From Streptomyces sp. NBC_01142 (lineage in GTDB: Bacteria > Actinomycetota > Actinomycetes > Streptomycetales > Streptomycetaceae): 64,000 bases of DNA. The notes beneath the pieces were generated by a model. It was not told where the DNA came from. It did no database searches and worked only from the letters and a program-made list of their open reading frames with translations. Position 1 is the first letter of the stretch. The number at the start of each line of letters is the position of its first letter. The translations under genes were made by a program, and so were the position numbers. The stretch covers positions 496,001 to 560,000 of the forward strand of contig NZ_JAPEOR010000001.1 of the NCBI RefSeq assembly GCF_026341125.1, read 5' to 3'. Shown one piece after another: positions 26,109-33,942 of the stretch.

Positions 26109-26630
26109 ATGACACACACGTACAGGACGACATCGAACTACGGCACGGTCGACGGCGGGCGTGGCGGCTGGAAGGAGCGGGCGAATTCCTACGCCCTGCT
26201 GCCGCTGCGGATCTTCCTCGGCGTGACCTTCATCTACGCGGGCATGGACAAGCTCATGGACAGCCAGTTCATGGCGGCCAGTGGACCCGGTTCCGTCGGC
26301 GACCTGATGCGCGGCGTGCGCGACAGCTCCGCCGTACCCGCCCTGGTGGACCTGGCGCTCAAGAACCCCGAGGGATTCGGCCACGCGATCGCCCTCGGTG
26401 AGCTCGCCGTCGGCATAGGCATCCTGGTGGGCCTGCTCGCCCGGCTCGCCGCGTTCGGCGGAGCCCTCATCTCGCTGAGCCTGTGGCTGACCGTGAGCTG
26501 GCAGACGGAGCCGTACTACTACGGCAACGACCTCATCTACCTGATGGCCTGGCTGCCGCTGCTGCTCGCCGGCGCCTCGGTGTTCTCCCTCGACGCGCTC
26601 CTCGCGGAACGGCGGCGCCGGAGGCGGTAG
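26109..26630 (+). CDS. DoxX family membrane protein
   Basis: A 173-residue protein with the DoxX layout of four helices. The first contains RIFLGVTFIYAGMDKLMD (near residue 33), then GHAIALGELAVGIGILVGLLARLAAFGGA and a final YLMAWLPLLLAGA helix. DoxX-type proteins associate with thiol or sulfur redox and membrane oxidoreductases. The ATG at 26109 follows a GGCGGGA element. The last 94 bases overlap a convergent gene on the other strand. Confidence 0.85.
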   Translation: MTHTYRTTSNYGTVDGGRGGWKERANSYALLPLRIFLGVTFIYAGMDKLMDSQFMAASGPGSVGDLMRGVRDSSAVPALVDLALKNPEGFGHAIALGELAVGIGILVGLLARLAAFGGALISLSLWLTVSWQTEPYYYGNDLIYLMAWLPLLLAGASVFSLDALLAERRRRRR

Positions 26631-26908
26631 TGCGCCCAGGTCACCGCGCCGGCCAGGAACAGACCGCCGAAGACGACGGGGAACACCACGAACCACGGTG
26701 TCTGCCAGGAACCGGCCGCGTCACCCGCGTAGAGCAGTGTCGCCGTCAGAACGGCGAGGGCCGCGATCAGCTTGGGCGGGCGGAAGCCGTGCCGGAATTC
26801 ACGACGCGGAGGATGAGGATTACGACGCCGGAGGTCGGGGCGCGGAAGGTCCGGGCGTCGCAGGTCCGGGCGCGGAAGGTCGGGACCGGGGAAGTCAGGA
26901 CGCGGCAC
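26537..26908 (-). CDS. Small two-helix membrane protein with RPDL repeats
   Basis: A 123-residue protein starting at GTG 26908, overlapping the end of the PspC gene by 14 bases, so it is likely translated from the same message. The N terminus is a repeat of P-R-P-D-L/R-R-P-D-L units (residues 2-28). Two membrane helices follow (LIAALAVLTATLLYAG near 48-63; FVVFPVVFGGLFLAGAV near 73-90) and a basic Ser-rich tail. The 3' end runs antisense into the DoxX gene by 94 bases. No family recognised. Confidence 0.7.
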   Translation of the reverse strand: MPRPDFPGPDLPRPDLRRPDLPRPDLRRRNPHPPRREFRHGFRPPKLIAALAVLTATLLYAGDAAGSWQTPWFVVFPVVFGGLFLAGAVTWAHYRLRRRRSARSASRENTEAPASSSGSQAIR

Positions 26909-28202
26909 GGGTCACCTCCACCTGTCCGATGCCCACTTCGAGATGCAGCTCCAGTGTGCCGGACGGCTTTGCGCCGGCCGGAGGGGGCAGGGTCCGTTGC
27001 CGGTCCTGCTCGGGGGAGACGTCGATGTCGTTCGCCGCGTCGTCCGGGAGGCTGATGTCGCCGAGACCCGCCTCCGCGTGCAGCACCACCGGGGCCTCCT
27101 TCGGTACGACGACCTTGAGCTGACCGGCCCCCAGTTCCACCGTCGTCCTCACCTTCTCCCCCTTGGGGACGGTGAGGGAGGAGAGATCGAGGGTCGCGAT
27201 GCCGGACCCGTGTGCGTACCGCGGCTGGACGGCAGCGACCGAGGCCGGCTTCCAGTTGGTCCGCTGCCACTGGGTGCTGATGTCCTTCGGTACTGCCGCC
27301 GCCCCCGCCAGCAGCACCGCCGTGATCATCGTCATCATGACCGTCCCGAAGCCCGTGCGGCCCAGGAACGAGCTGACCAGCAGTCCGAGTCCGAACACCC
27401 CCAGCGCACCGACCAGACCGATCTGCAGGCTCGTGCCCATGGGATGGCCGTCCCAGCTGAGCACGGTGCCGAGCCCGCCCGCGAGCAGCGCGAGAAGAAA
27501 GACGGTGCCGCCGATTCCGCGCGGCCCCCGCACCTGCGGGGGAGCGGTGTACGTACGGCGCGGGCGCGGGGACGCCTCCTCGGCCGTCGCCCCCTCGGGG
27601 CCCCACAGATATCCGGTGGGCACCGGCCCCGTCGTTCCGTCCTTGATGATCGGGTCGCGCCACCACGAAGGGCTGTCGGGGACGGGCGGCGCCTTCGTCT
27701 CGGGCGGGGCCTCGGCCACCGCGTGTGCCGTCGCCGGATCGAGCGGGGCGCCGTCGGGCGCGACGACACGGCGGCGCTGTGACCACACGGCGGCCCCGGC
27801 GACGGCGAGCGAGAGCAGTGCGGCGAAGGAGAGGGTCCCGCCGTTGCTCATCATGGTCAGGAAGAGTCCGCAGCCGATGAGGGCGAGGAGTACGGCGGTC
27901 AGCGACGCGCCCTCGACCCTTCCCGAGAGCAGTCGGCGGGCCTCGTTCTCCTCCTCGTCCTCGGCCGGGATCAGCAGCCAGGCGAAGCCGTAGAAGATCA
28001 GGCCGACGCCGCCGGTCACCGAGAGCACGCCGATGACGATCCGGAAGATCACCGGGTCGACGTCGCAGTACCGGCCGAGCCCGCCGCAGACCCCGGCCAC
28101 GACTTTCTGGCGGGGCGTACGGCGCAGCTGCTGCACCTCGGGGTGCACGTCCGGCGGCGCGTCGGGCTGCGCGTCGGCCGGCGGGCTGGTCGGCTGTGTC
28201 AT
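26895..28202 (-). CDS. PspC-domain membrane protein with LiaF-like C terminus
   Basis: A 435-residue protein. The PspC domain lies at about residues 24-85 (VVAGVCGGLGRYCDVDPVIFRI..., IFYGFAWLLIPAE). Several more helices follow, then a beta-helical LiaF-type (cell-wall-active antibiotic response) domain at about 340-435. ATG 28202 has GGAGG five bases away. PspC and LiaF proteins report envelope stress to LiaRS-type systems. The gene is divergent from a PspC-containing histidine kinase, which supports the same job. Confidence 0.88.
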   Translation of the reverse strand: MTQPTSPPADAQPDAPPDVHPEVQQLRRTPRQKVVAGVCGGLGRYCDVDPVIFRIVIGVLSVTGGVGLIFYGFAWLLIPAEDEEENEARRLLSGRVEGASLTAVLLALIGCGLFLTMMSNGGTLSFAALLSLAVAGAAVWSQRRRVVAPDGAPLDPATAHAVAEAPPETKAPPVPDSPSWWRDPIIKDGTTGPVPTGYLWGPEGATAEEASPRPRRTYTAPPQVRGPRGIGGTVFLLALLAGGLGTVLSWDGHPMGTSLQIGLVGALGVFGLGLLVSSFLGRTGFGTVMMTMITAVLLAGAAAVPKDISTQWQRTNWKPASVAAVQPRYAHGSGIATLDLSSLTVPKGEKVRTTVELGAGQLKVVVPKEAPVVLHAEAGLGDISLPDDAANDIDVSPEQDRQRTLPPPAGAKPSGTLELHLEVGIGQVEVTRAAS

Positions 28203-28356
28203 GCCTCCATGGTGACGGGCGCCGGGCCGCTGTGGCACCGTCGCCGACCCTGGCCGTTCCCTGATATCCCGGTGCCGGCCGTCACCCGGGCTTTCAGGGT
28301 CGGTTTAAGGGACGACCCTGATACCGCGGCCCGGCCCCACATGTGACGATCGGGGC

Positions 28357-29643
28357 ATGCCAGTCGCCGCGCCCCGATCCGCCGGACCCTCCCGCGCCTC
28401 CGTGCCCGAGGAGCAGCCGCTGCGCAAGCTGTACCGCAGCGCCGACGGCCGGATGCTCGGCGGTGTCGCGCGCGGTCTCGCCGGACATCTGGGACTGCCC
28501 GTCATCTGGGTACGTCTCGTCTTCCTCGGCCTCTTCATGGCCGACGGCCTCGGCGTGCTGGTGTACGCCGTCTTCTGGATCGTCGTACCGCTCGGCATCG
28601 GCGGCAGGACCAGCGAGCCGCGCTCGGTCTTCGAGACGACGCCCGACGGCCGGCGCCGGTTGCGCAAGCCCGACAAGGGACAGCTCTTCGCGGTGCTCGC
28701 GCTGCTCTTCGGCGCCACCATCTTCATCGGCAATGTCGACACGGGCGGCAACACCAACTACGTCTGGCCGATGCTGCTGATCGGCGCCGGTGTGGTGCTG
28801 GTGTGGCGGCAGACGGACAACGCCCGCCGCGCCCGATGGAGCGAGGTCGGCCGCCGCCGCAGGCTGCTCCAGCTGGGGCGCGCCGTGGCGGGCGTGGCGT
28901 TGGTCGGCATGGGCCTGACCGTGTTCATGGTGGTACGCGGCTCGGCCGCCCAGCTCGGCAACGTACTGACCGCCGCGGTCGCCGTCATCGCCGGTGTCGC
29001 CCTGCTCGCCGGACCGTGGCTGGTACGGATGACGCAGGACCTCTCCGAGGAACGGACGATGCGCATCCGGGCCCAGGAGCGTGCCGAAGTCGCGGCGCAC
29101 GTCCACGACTCCGTACTGCACACCCTCACCCTGATCCAGCGGAACGCCGACGACGTGGGCGAGGTGCGCCGGCTGGCCCGCGCCCAGGAGCGTGAACTGC
29201 GGAACTGGCTCTACAAGCCCGAGGGCACGGGCAAGGACGAGGACGAGGAGCCGGACACGCTCGCGGAGGCGGTGAAGAAGTCCGCCGCCGAGGTCGAGGA
29301 CAAGCACGGCGTCCCGCTGGAGGTCGTGGTCGTCGGCGACTGCCCGCTCGACGAGAAACTGACCGCGCAGATGCAAGCCGCACGCGAGGCGATGGTCAAT
29401 GCCGCCAAGTACGGTGGCGAGGGCGGGGCGGTCCAGGTCTACGCGGAGGTCGAGGGACGCACGGTTTTCGTGTCCGTACGGGACAGGGGGCCCGGGTTCG
29501 ATCCGGACTCGGTGCCACAGGACCGCATGGGCGTAAGAGAATCGATCATCGGCCGGATGCAGCGCCACGGCGGGACGGCGCGGCTGCGTTCCGTGCCGGG
29601 CGGAGGCACCGAGGTCGAGCTGGAGATGGAGCGGTCCGAGTGA
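28357..29643 (+). CDS. PspC-containing sensor histidine kinase (LiaS/NarX class)
   Basis: A 428-residue membrane kinase. A PspC domain (residues 23-85, YRSADGRMLGGVARGLAGHLGLP) is fused ahead of further helices (about 108-225). The dimerisation helix has the phospho-acceptor His in AHVHDSVLHTL near 249, typical of the HisKA_3 class. The ATPase domain has MVNAAKYGG near 346 and DRGPGFDPD near 375. It should phosphorylate the adjacent LuxR-type regulator. The fused PspC domain suggests sensing of membrane or wall stress, perhaps through contact with the divergent PspC/LiaF-like protein. Confidence 0.92.
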   Translation: MPVAAPRSAGPSRASVPEEQPLRKLYRSADGRMLGGVARGLAGHLGLPVIWVRLVFLGLFMADGLGVLVYAVFWIVVPLGIGGRTSEPRSVFETTPDGRRRLRKPDKGQLFAVLALLFGATIFIGNVDTGGNTNYVWPMLLIGAGVVLVWRQTDNARRARWSEVGRRRRLLQLGRAVAGVALVGMGLTVFMVVRGSAAQLGNVLTAAVAVIAGVALLAGPWLVRMTQDLSEERTMRIRAQERAEVAAHVHDSVLHTLTLIQRNADDVGEVRRLARAQERELRNWLYKPEGTGKDEDEEPDTLAEAVKKSAAEVEDKHGVPLEVVVVGDCPLDEKLTAQMQAAREAMVNAAKYGGEGGAVQVYAEVEGRTVFVSVRDRGPGFDPDSVPQDRMGVRESIIGRMQRHGGTARLRSVPGGGTEVELEMERSE

Positions 29644-29740
29644 CCGCGGCGCGAGAACGCTTTGCTGCCACACTTGTTGCCGTACTTGTTGCCACAGCTT
29701 TGCCGAGCACACCGAGCACACCGAGAACGAGGGGCAGACG

Positions 29741-30430
29741 ATGACCGAGGCTGCTGCAGAGACCACCGAGCGGCGCGTACGGGTTGTGCTCGTCGACGAC
29801 CACCGGATGTTCCGCACCGGAGTGCAGGCCGAGATCGGCCAGACCGACCGCACCGGCGTCGAAGTGGTCGGCGAGGCCGCCGACGTCGACCAGGCGGTCA
29901 CCGTGATCACGGCGACCCGTCCCGAGGTCGTCCTGCTGGATGTGCACCTGCCCGGCGGCGGCGGGGTGGAGGTACTGCGCCGCTGCGCCACGCTGATGGC
30001 GGCGGCCGAGAACCCCGTCCGTTTCCTGGCGCTGTCCGTCTCGGACGCGGCGGAGGACGTGATCGGCGTGATCCGGGGCGGCGCCCGGGGCTATGTCACC
30101 AAGACGATCACCGGCACGGACCTGGTCGACTCGATCTTCCGGGTCCAGGAGGGCGACGCGGTCTTCTCGCCGCGGCTGGCGGGCTTCGTACTCGACGCGT
30201 TCGCCTCGACGGACGCGCCGCCGGTGGACGAGGACCTGGACCGGCTCACGCAGCGCGAGCGGGAGGTCCTGAGGCTGATCGCGCGGGGTTACGCGTACAA
30301 GGAGATCGCCAAGCAGCTCTTCATCTCGGTGAAGACCGTCGAGTCGCATGTCTCGGCGGTGCTGCGCAAGCTGCAGCTCTCCAACCGCCATGAGCTGACG
30401 CGGTGGGCGACGGCTCGTCGTCTGGTCTAG
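29741..30430 (+). CDS. LuxR/NarL-type response regulator
   Basis: A 229-residue protein. The receiver domain has the acidic pair DD at 19-20, the phospho-Asp in VVLLDVHLPG near 67 and Lys in GYVTKTITG near 119. The LuxR HTH is at about 166-225 (LTQREREVLRLIARGYAYKEIAKQ, SVKTVESHVS). It lies 97 bases after the kinase gene with a run of GAGCACACC repeats between. Partner of the PspC-histidine kinase. The divergent PspC/LiaF gene is the obvious first target. Confidence 0.93.
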   Translation: MTEAAAETTERRVRVVLVDDHRMFRTGVQAEIGQTDRTGVEVVGEAADVDQAVTVITATRPEVVLLDVHLPGGGGVEVLRRCATLMAAAENPVRFLALSVSDAAEDVIGVIRGGARGYVTKTITGTDLVDSIFRVQEGDAVFSPRLAGFVLDAFASTDAPPVDEDLDRLTQREREVLRLIARGYAYKEIAKQLFISVKTVESHVSAVLRKLQLSNRHELTRWATARRLV

Positions 30431-30526
30431 GGCAACCGCTTGTCGTGTGGTCCGGACGTCGGAGACAGGAAGCCGGACACGAAACCGGACGGGGCGCCGG
30501 ACGGGGAGCCGGATCGGGAGCGCCTC

Positions 30527-31597
30527 TCAGACGGGGCGGGTCGCGCCGGCGAACGGCATCTGGTCGATCGGGGCGATGCGGACGGGCGCGCCGGGACGCG
30601 GTGCGTGGATCATGTTGCCGCCGCCGATGTAGAGGCCGACATGCGTGACACCCGAGTAGAAGAACACCAGGTCCCCCGGGGCGAGCTGAGAGCGGGAGAC
30701 GCGCCCGCCCGCGCTGATCTGGGTGTACGTCGTGCGGGGCAGCGACACTCCGGCGGAGCGCCAGGCGGCCTGGGTGAGGCCTGAGCAGTCGTACGAACTC
30801 GGTCCGGTCGCGCCCCAGACGTAGGGCTTGCCGAGCGCTCCGTAGGCGTACGCAATGGCTTGCTCGGCACGGGCGTTGGGGGCCCTGAGGGAGCCGCGGA
30901 GGGTGGCGGAGCGGCTGGCGCGTACGTCGTAGGGGGCTTCGGTGCCGCCTTGAGAGGAGTCGTACGCGGTGCGCTGCTCGGCGGTCATCCGGGCCAGCAG
31001 ACGCTCGGCGCCCGCGAGCTTCTCCTGGACGGTGGACTTGTGCCTGGCCAGCTCGCTCTGCCGGACCGTGAGGTCGTTCATCCGCTCGTCGGCCTCGGCC
31101 CTCAACTGCGCGATGTCCACCAGCTGCTGGCGCACTCCGGCGACGGCGGCCGCCTGCCGCTCGCCGACCCGGTCGGCGAGCGCGGCCCGCTCCAGGTACT
31201 CGTCGGGGTCCGAGGTGAGTGCGATCTGCACACCGGGGTCGATGCTCCCGGCGCGGTACTGGGCCGTGGCGATCGAACCGAGGGCGTTCCGTGAGGTGTT
31301 GAGCCGCTCGGTTCTGCGGGCGGCCTCGTCGCGCAGTGAGTTCAGAGATGTGCGTAAGCCGGCGGTCTGCTCCTTGACCCCGTTGTACTTCTCGGTGGCG
31401 GCCTCCGCCTCCTGGTACAGCTTGTCGACCTTGGCCTTGATCTGGGCGGGGGTGAGACCGGGGTCGGCGTAACCGGTGCCTTCGAATCCGGTGGCGGTCG
31501 CCGCGCCGGCGAGCGCGAGGGTGGCGGCGGTACGGGCGGCAGGCCCGGTGAGCGGATGCTGCTTGCGTTTCCGGTGCGCTGCCACGAGGGCGTCCAC
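30527..31597 (-). CDS. Secreted coiled-coil NlpC/P60 peptidoglycan hydrolase; contains TTA codon
   Basis: 356 residues. The N-terminal export signal (RKRKQHPLTG... AATLALAGAATATG) is followed by a long coiled coil (about 45-205) and a C-terminal NlpC/P60 domain. The catalytic Cys is in SSYDCSGLTQ near 267, with HVGLYIGGGNMIHAP supplying His. It resembles RipA/CwlO-type D,L-endopeptidases that cut stem peptides. GTG 31597 is used, but GTG 31585 aligns better with the MAAHRK-type start of paralogues. A TTA codon at 31355-31357 makes it BldA-dependent. A structured leader precedes it but lacks ydaO hallmarks. Confidence 0.9.
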   Translation of the reverse strand: MDALVAAHRKRKQHPLTGPAARTAATLALAGAATATGFEGTGYADPGLTPAQIKAKVDKLYQEAEAATEKYNGVKEQTAGLRTSLNSLRDEAARRTERLNTSRNALGSIATAQYRAGSIDPGVQIALTSDPDEYLERAALADRVGERQAAAVAGVRQQLVDIAQLRAEADERMNDLTVRQSELARHKSTVQEKLAGAERLLARMTAEQRTAYDSSQGGTEAPYDVRASRSATLRGSLRAPNARAEQAIAYAYGALGKPYVWGATGPSSYDCSGLTQAAWRSAGVSLPRTTYTQISAGGRVSRSQLAPGDLVFFYSGVTHVGLYIGGGNMIHAPRPGAPVRIAPIDQMPFAGATRPV

Positions 31598-31943
31598 GTC
31601 CTTCCGTCTTCCCCGCGTACCCGTGTCCGGGTCCGGCGACGGACCGCACAGGGGAGCGGCCCGCCGCCGGATCTCTCGGCGGTGGCGACCGACTGCCGCC
31701 CGGAAGCTCGACGGCGGTGGGGAGAGTCGGCCACCTGAGGGAGGACGCTAAACCTGGGGGTCACGGGGCTGCGGTGCAAGGATCGCTATTGCCCAAAGGT
31801 GGACACGCGGATGCGCTTTGTGAGAGCCGGTCCCGTGGCCCCGGACCGCATACCCGCGCCTTCCCGCACCGCTGTGACCGATGCGGCGAATGAGGCAGCC
31901 CTGCCCGGAGAGCGGTGGTATGGGGAGGGCTAGGCTCCGCCCC
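31598..31943. promoter_or_regulatory. Divergent control region; structured leader of the NlpC gene
   Basis: Bases 31598-31750 (minus strand) form GC-rich hairpins (CCGCCGG/CGGCGG and GGCGG/CCGCC pairs). A TAGCGT-N7-TCAGGTGG block (31719-31752 region) resembles the promoter/leader start of the second NlpC gene (TAGCGTGCTCGATCAGGTGG). The right part holds the promoter of the small membrane protein (TAGGCT at 31931). Confidence 0.4.
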
Positions 31944-32297
31944 ATGGACGTACTCATCAATGTCTTCGTCGCCCTGCACATCATCGGCATCGCGTCACTC
32001 CTCGGCGGCTTCCTGACGCAGATGAAGGCGATGGGGGCGGGAACTGCGCGGTTCACGCCCGCGATGCTGCACGGCGCGCTGACCATGCTGATCACGGGCG
32101 TGGCACTGGTGGGACTGAACCAGGCCGACGACCAGGCGGTGAACAACCTCAAGATCGGCATCAAGCTGGCGGTCCTGGTGGTGATTCTGGGCCTGGTGTA
32201 CGTCAAGCGGGACGAGGAGAAGGTGGAGAAGGCGCTCTTCGGGGCGGTGGGCGGGCTGACGATCGCCAACATCTTCATCGCGACGCTCTGGACCTGA
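31944..32297 (+). CDS. Small four-helix membrane protein, unknown function
   Basis: A 117-residue protein that is nearly all membrane: helices near 3-25, 38-55, 70-85 and 98-115. The motif NVFVALHIIGIASLLGGF at the start, with a conserved His, recalls small membrane subunits of the DUF2269/SdpI-like kind, but no family is certain. ATG 31944 lies eight bases after a TAGGCT -10-like box, so the message may be leaderless. It is followed by a cluster of 15-16-bp tandem repeats. Confidence 0.75.
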   Translation: MDVLINVFVALHIIGIASLLGGFLTQMKAMGAGTARFTPAMLHGALTMLITGVALVGLNQADDQAVNNLKIGIKLAVLVVILGLVYVKRDEEKVEKALFGAVGGLTIANIFIATLWT

Positions 32298-32384
32298 TGC
32301 CGGCGCGGGGTCCCGGTGCTCCGTCGGTCGTGGACTGCGCGTCGACGACAGGGAGTACGACGTCGACCGGAGCCGCAGCCGACC

Positions 32385-32480
32385 GGGTACGGCCGAACCG
32401 GGGTACGGCCGAACCGGGGTACGGCCGACAGGGGTACGGCCGACAGGGGTACGGCCGAACCGAGGTACGGCCGAACCGGG
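32385..32480. repeat. Six tandem copies of a 15-16-bp unit
   Basis: GGGGTACGGCCGAACC-like units occur with TACGGCCGA at 32388, 32404, 32420, 32435, 32450 and 32466. They fill the gap between two convergent genes and do not encode a convincing protein. Confidence 0.9.
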
Positions 32481-32560
32481 CGGGATGTGGTCGGCGCCGA
32501 GTGCGGAGCGCAGCTCCTGACCCTGCTTGTCCTGACCTTGCTTGTTTGTCCTGACCTCGC

Positions 32561-33664
32561 TTACGACCGCGTCGCGGTTCCGCACCCTTCGTCCGCGGCC
32601 TCCATCCGCTCGGCCATCGACGTGCTGCGGTCGTAGGGGTCGACCTCGGGGCCGCCACCCGCCCCGGTGGCCGGCTCTTCGGCGGCGAACTCCGGGGTGA
32701 GGTAGCCGGTGACGGTGTCGCAGCCGCCGTTGGTCGTGTCGACCTTGTACGAGACGAGGGAGAAGGTTCCCGGCTCGGTGATCACCTTCGCGGGATCGTC
32801 CCAGTTCAGCACCACCTCGCGCCGCACGATCGTGCGCGCGACCTCGTCGCTGCTCGTCGCCGCCCGCGCGACTGGGTACACGTAAGTGACATCGGCGGTC
32901 ACTTGGAGGGCACCGCGCTCGCCCTCCCGGTACGTGATCCGGCCTCGGGTCTTGACGACGTCCCCGACGAGGCGCGTGTGCGCCTTGTCGAAGCGGCTGA
33001 AGAGCAGCAGCGGGTCGTTCTTCCTGCTCGGTGCGCGGAACGCGATCGACAGAAAGTCCTGGACGTCCTGCTGATGCGGGTTGATCAGCGCGATCGCCTT
33101 GCCGGGGTGCTCGCCCCGCAGCACCCCCGGATCCAGGCTGGCCGCGGCGAGGAAGTCCCGGCTCCGACGGAGAGCCCCTTCCACCTGCGCCGTGCTCATC
33201 CACCCGGTCGCTCTGGCCGCGGGCACCGTGATCCCGGCCGTGCCGCTCACCCAGCGCGCCGCGGGCGACCCCTTGAACGGTTCGTCGAGCGTGGGCCGTC
33301 GGGCAGGCTCCATGGGGGGCGGTTGGTCCGGGCGTTCCGATTCCGCGGCGAGCGGCCCCCCGGCCTCGCCGCCACCGCCGAACCATCCGATCACCCGCCC
33401 CGGATCCAGCGCCACGACCAGCAGGGCGAGTGAGACCAGCAGCCCGACCGCGTACCAGCCTTTCTTCCGCCTCGGCCGGGGCGGCGCGTACGTGCGCCAT
33501 GCCTCTGGCCTCGTGGGCTCCTCGCGCAGCCGCCGCGCCACGACTCGGGCCCGCGCCGACGGCTCCTTGGGCGCGTCAGGCTTGCCGTCCGCCGACTCCC
33601 GGAGGAACCGCTCCCACTCCTCGTCAGACACGGACGAACCGCTCTGCTCCCCACCCGCGTTCAC
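32561..33664 (-). CDS. Single-pass membrane protein, unknown function
   Basis: A 367-residue protein starting at GTG 33664, with GAGGAG eight bases upstream. A charged cytosolic head contains VSDEEWERFLRESADG, an anti-sigma-like or tail motif common in Streptomyces membrane proteins. One helix lies near 75-92 (KGWYAVGLLVSLALLVVALDP), followed by an extracytoplasmic domain of about 250 residues (beta-rich, VTYVYPVARA, VVLNWDDPAKV). No enzyme motif is recognised. It lies downstream of an NlpC gene on the same strand, which hints at an envelope role. Confidence 0.8.
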   Translation of the reverse strand: MNAGGEQSGSSVSDEEWERFLRESADGKPDAPKEPSARARVVARRLREEPTRPEAWRTYAPPRPRRKKGWYAVGLLVSLALLVVALDPGRVIGWFGGGGEAGGPLAAESERPDQPPPMEPARRPTLDEPFKGSPAARWVSGTAGITVPAARATGWMSTAQVEGALRRSRDFLAAASLDPGVLRGEHPGKAIALINPHQQDVQDFLSIAFRAPSRKNDPLLLFSRFDKAHTRLVGDVVKTRGRITYREGERGALQVTADVTYVYPVARAATSSDEVARTIVRREVVLNWDDPAKVITEPGTFSLVSYKVDTTNGGCDTVTGYLTPEFAAEEPATGAGGGPEVDPYDRSTSMAERMEAADEGCGTATRS

Positions 33665-33829
33665 ACTGAACTCCTCACATCGACCACCGAAATGGCCCCT
33701 CCCCAGGGTCATCGACCGCATGATCGCACAGCGGCTCCTGGGCCGGCCGCCCAGCTCAGGAACTCTTTGCCCACTCGTCGCGGCAGGTGAGTGAGTGGGA
33801 TGAAAGACGGGTGAAGCCCCCGGCAGATG

Positions 33830-33849
33830 GGTTCTCGGCCAAGAGAACC
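33830..33849. terminator. Possible terminator hairpin after the NlpC gene
   Basis: GGTTCTC pairs with GAGAACC around a 6-base loop, about 95 bases past the stop of the upstream NlpC gene (read leftward). Confidence 0.4.
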
Positions 33850-33942
33850 GTCTCCACCAGAGGCTTCGCGCGGTCGTTCACCCGTCCGGCCGGGACGTGT
33901 CCAGCTCTGCTCGCCGCTTCCTGTCCCGCCCCGCGGTCGGCC

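Noticed and set aside
31598..31760. Second ydaO riboswitch upstream of the other NlpC/P60 gene
   Set aside because: The leader is structured and shares a TAGCGT...TCAGGTGG start with its paralogue, but the conserved GACAGCTAACC and GGGGTGAATC blocks are missing.
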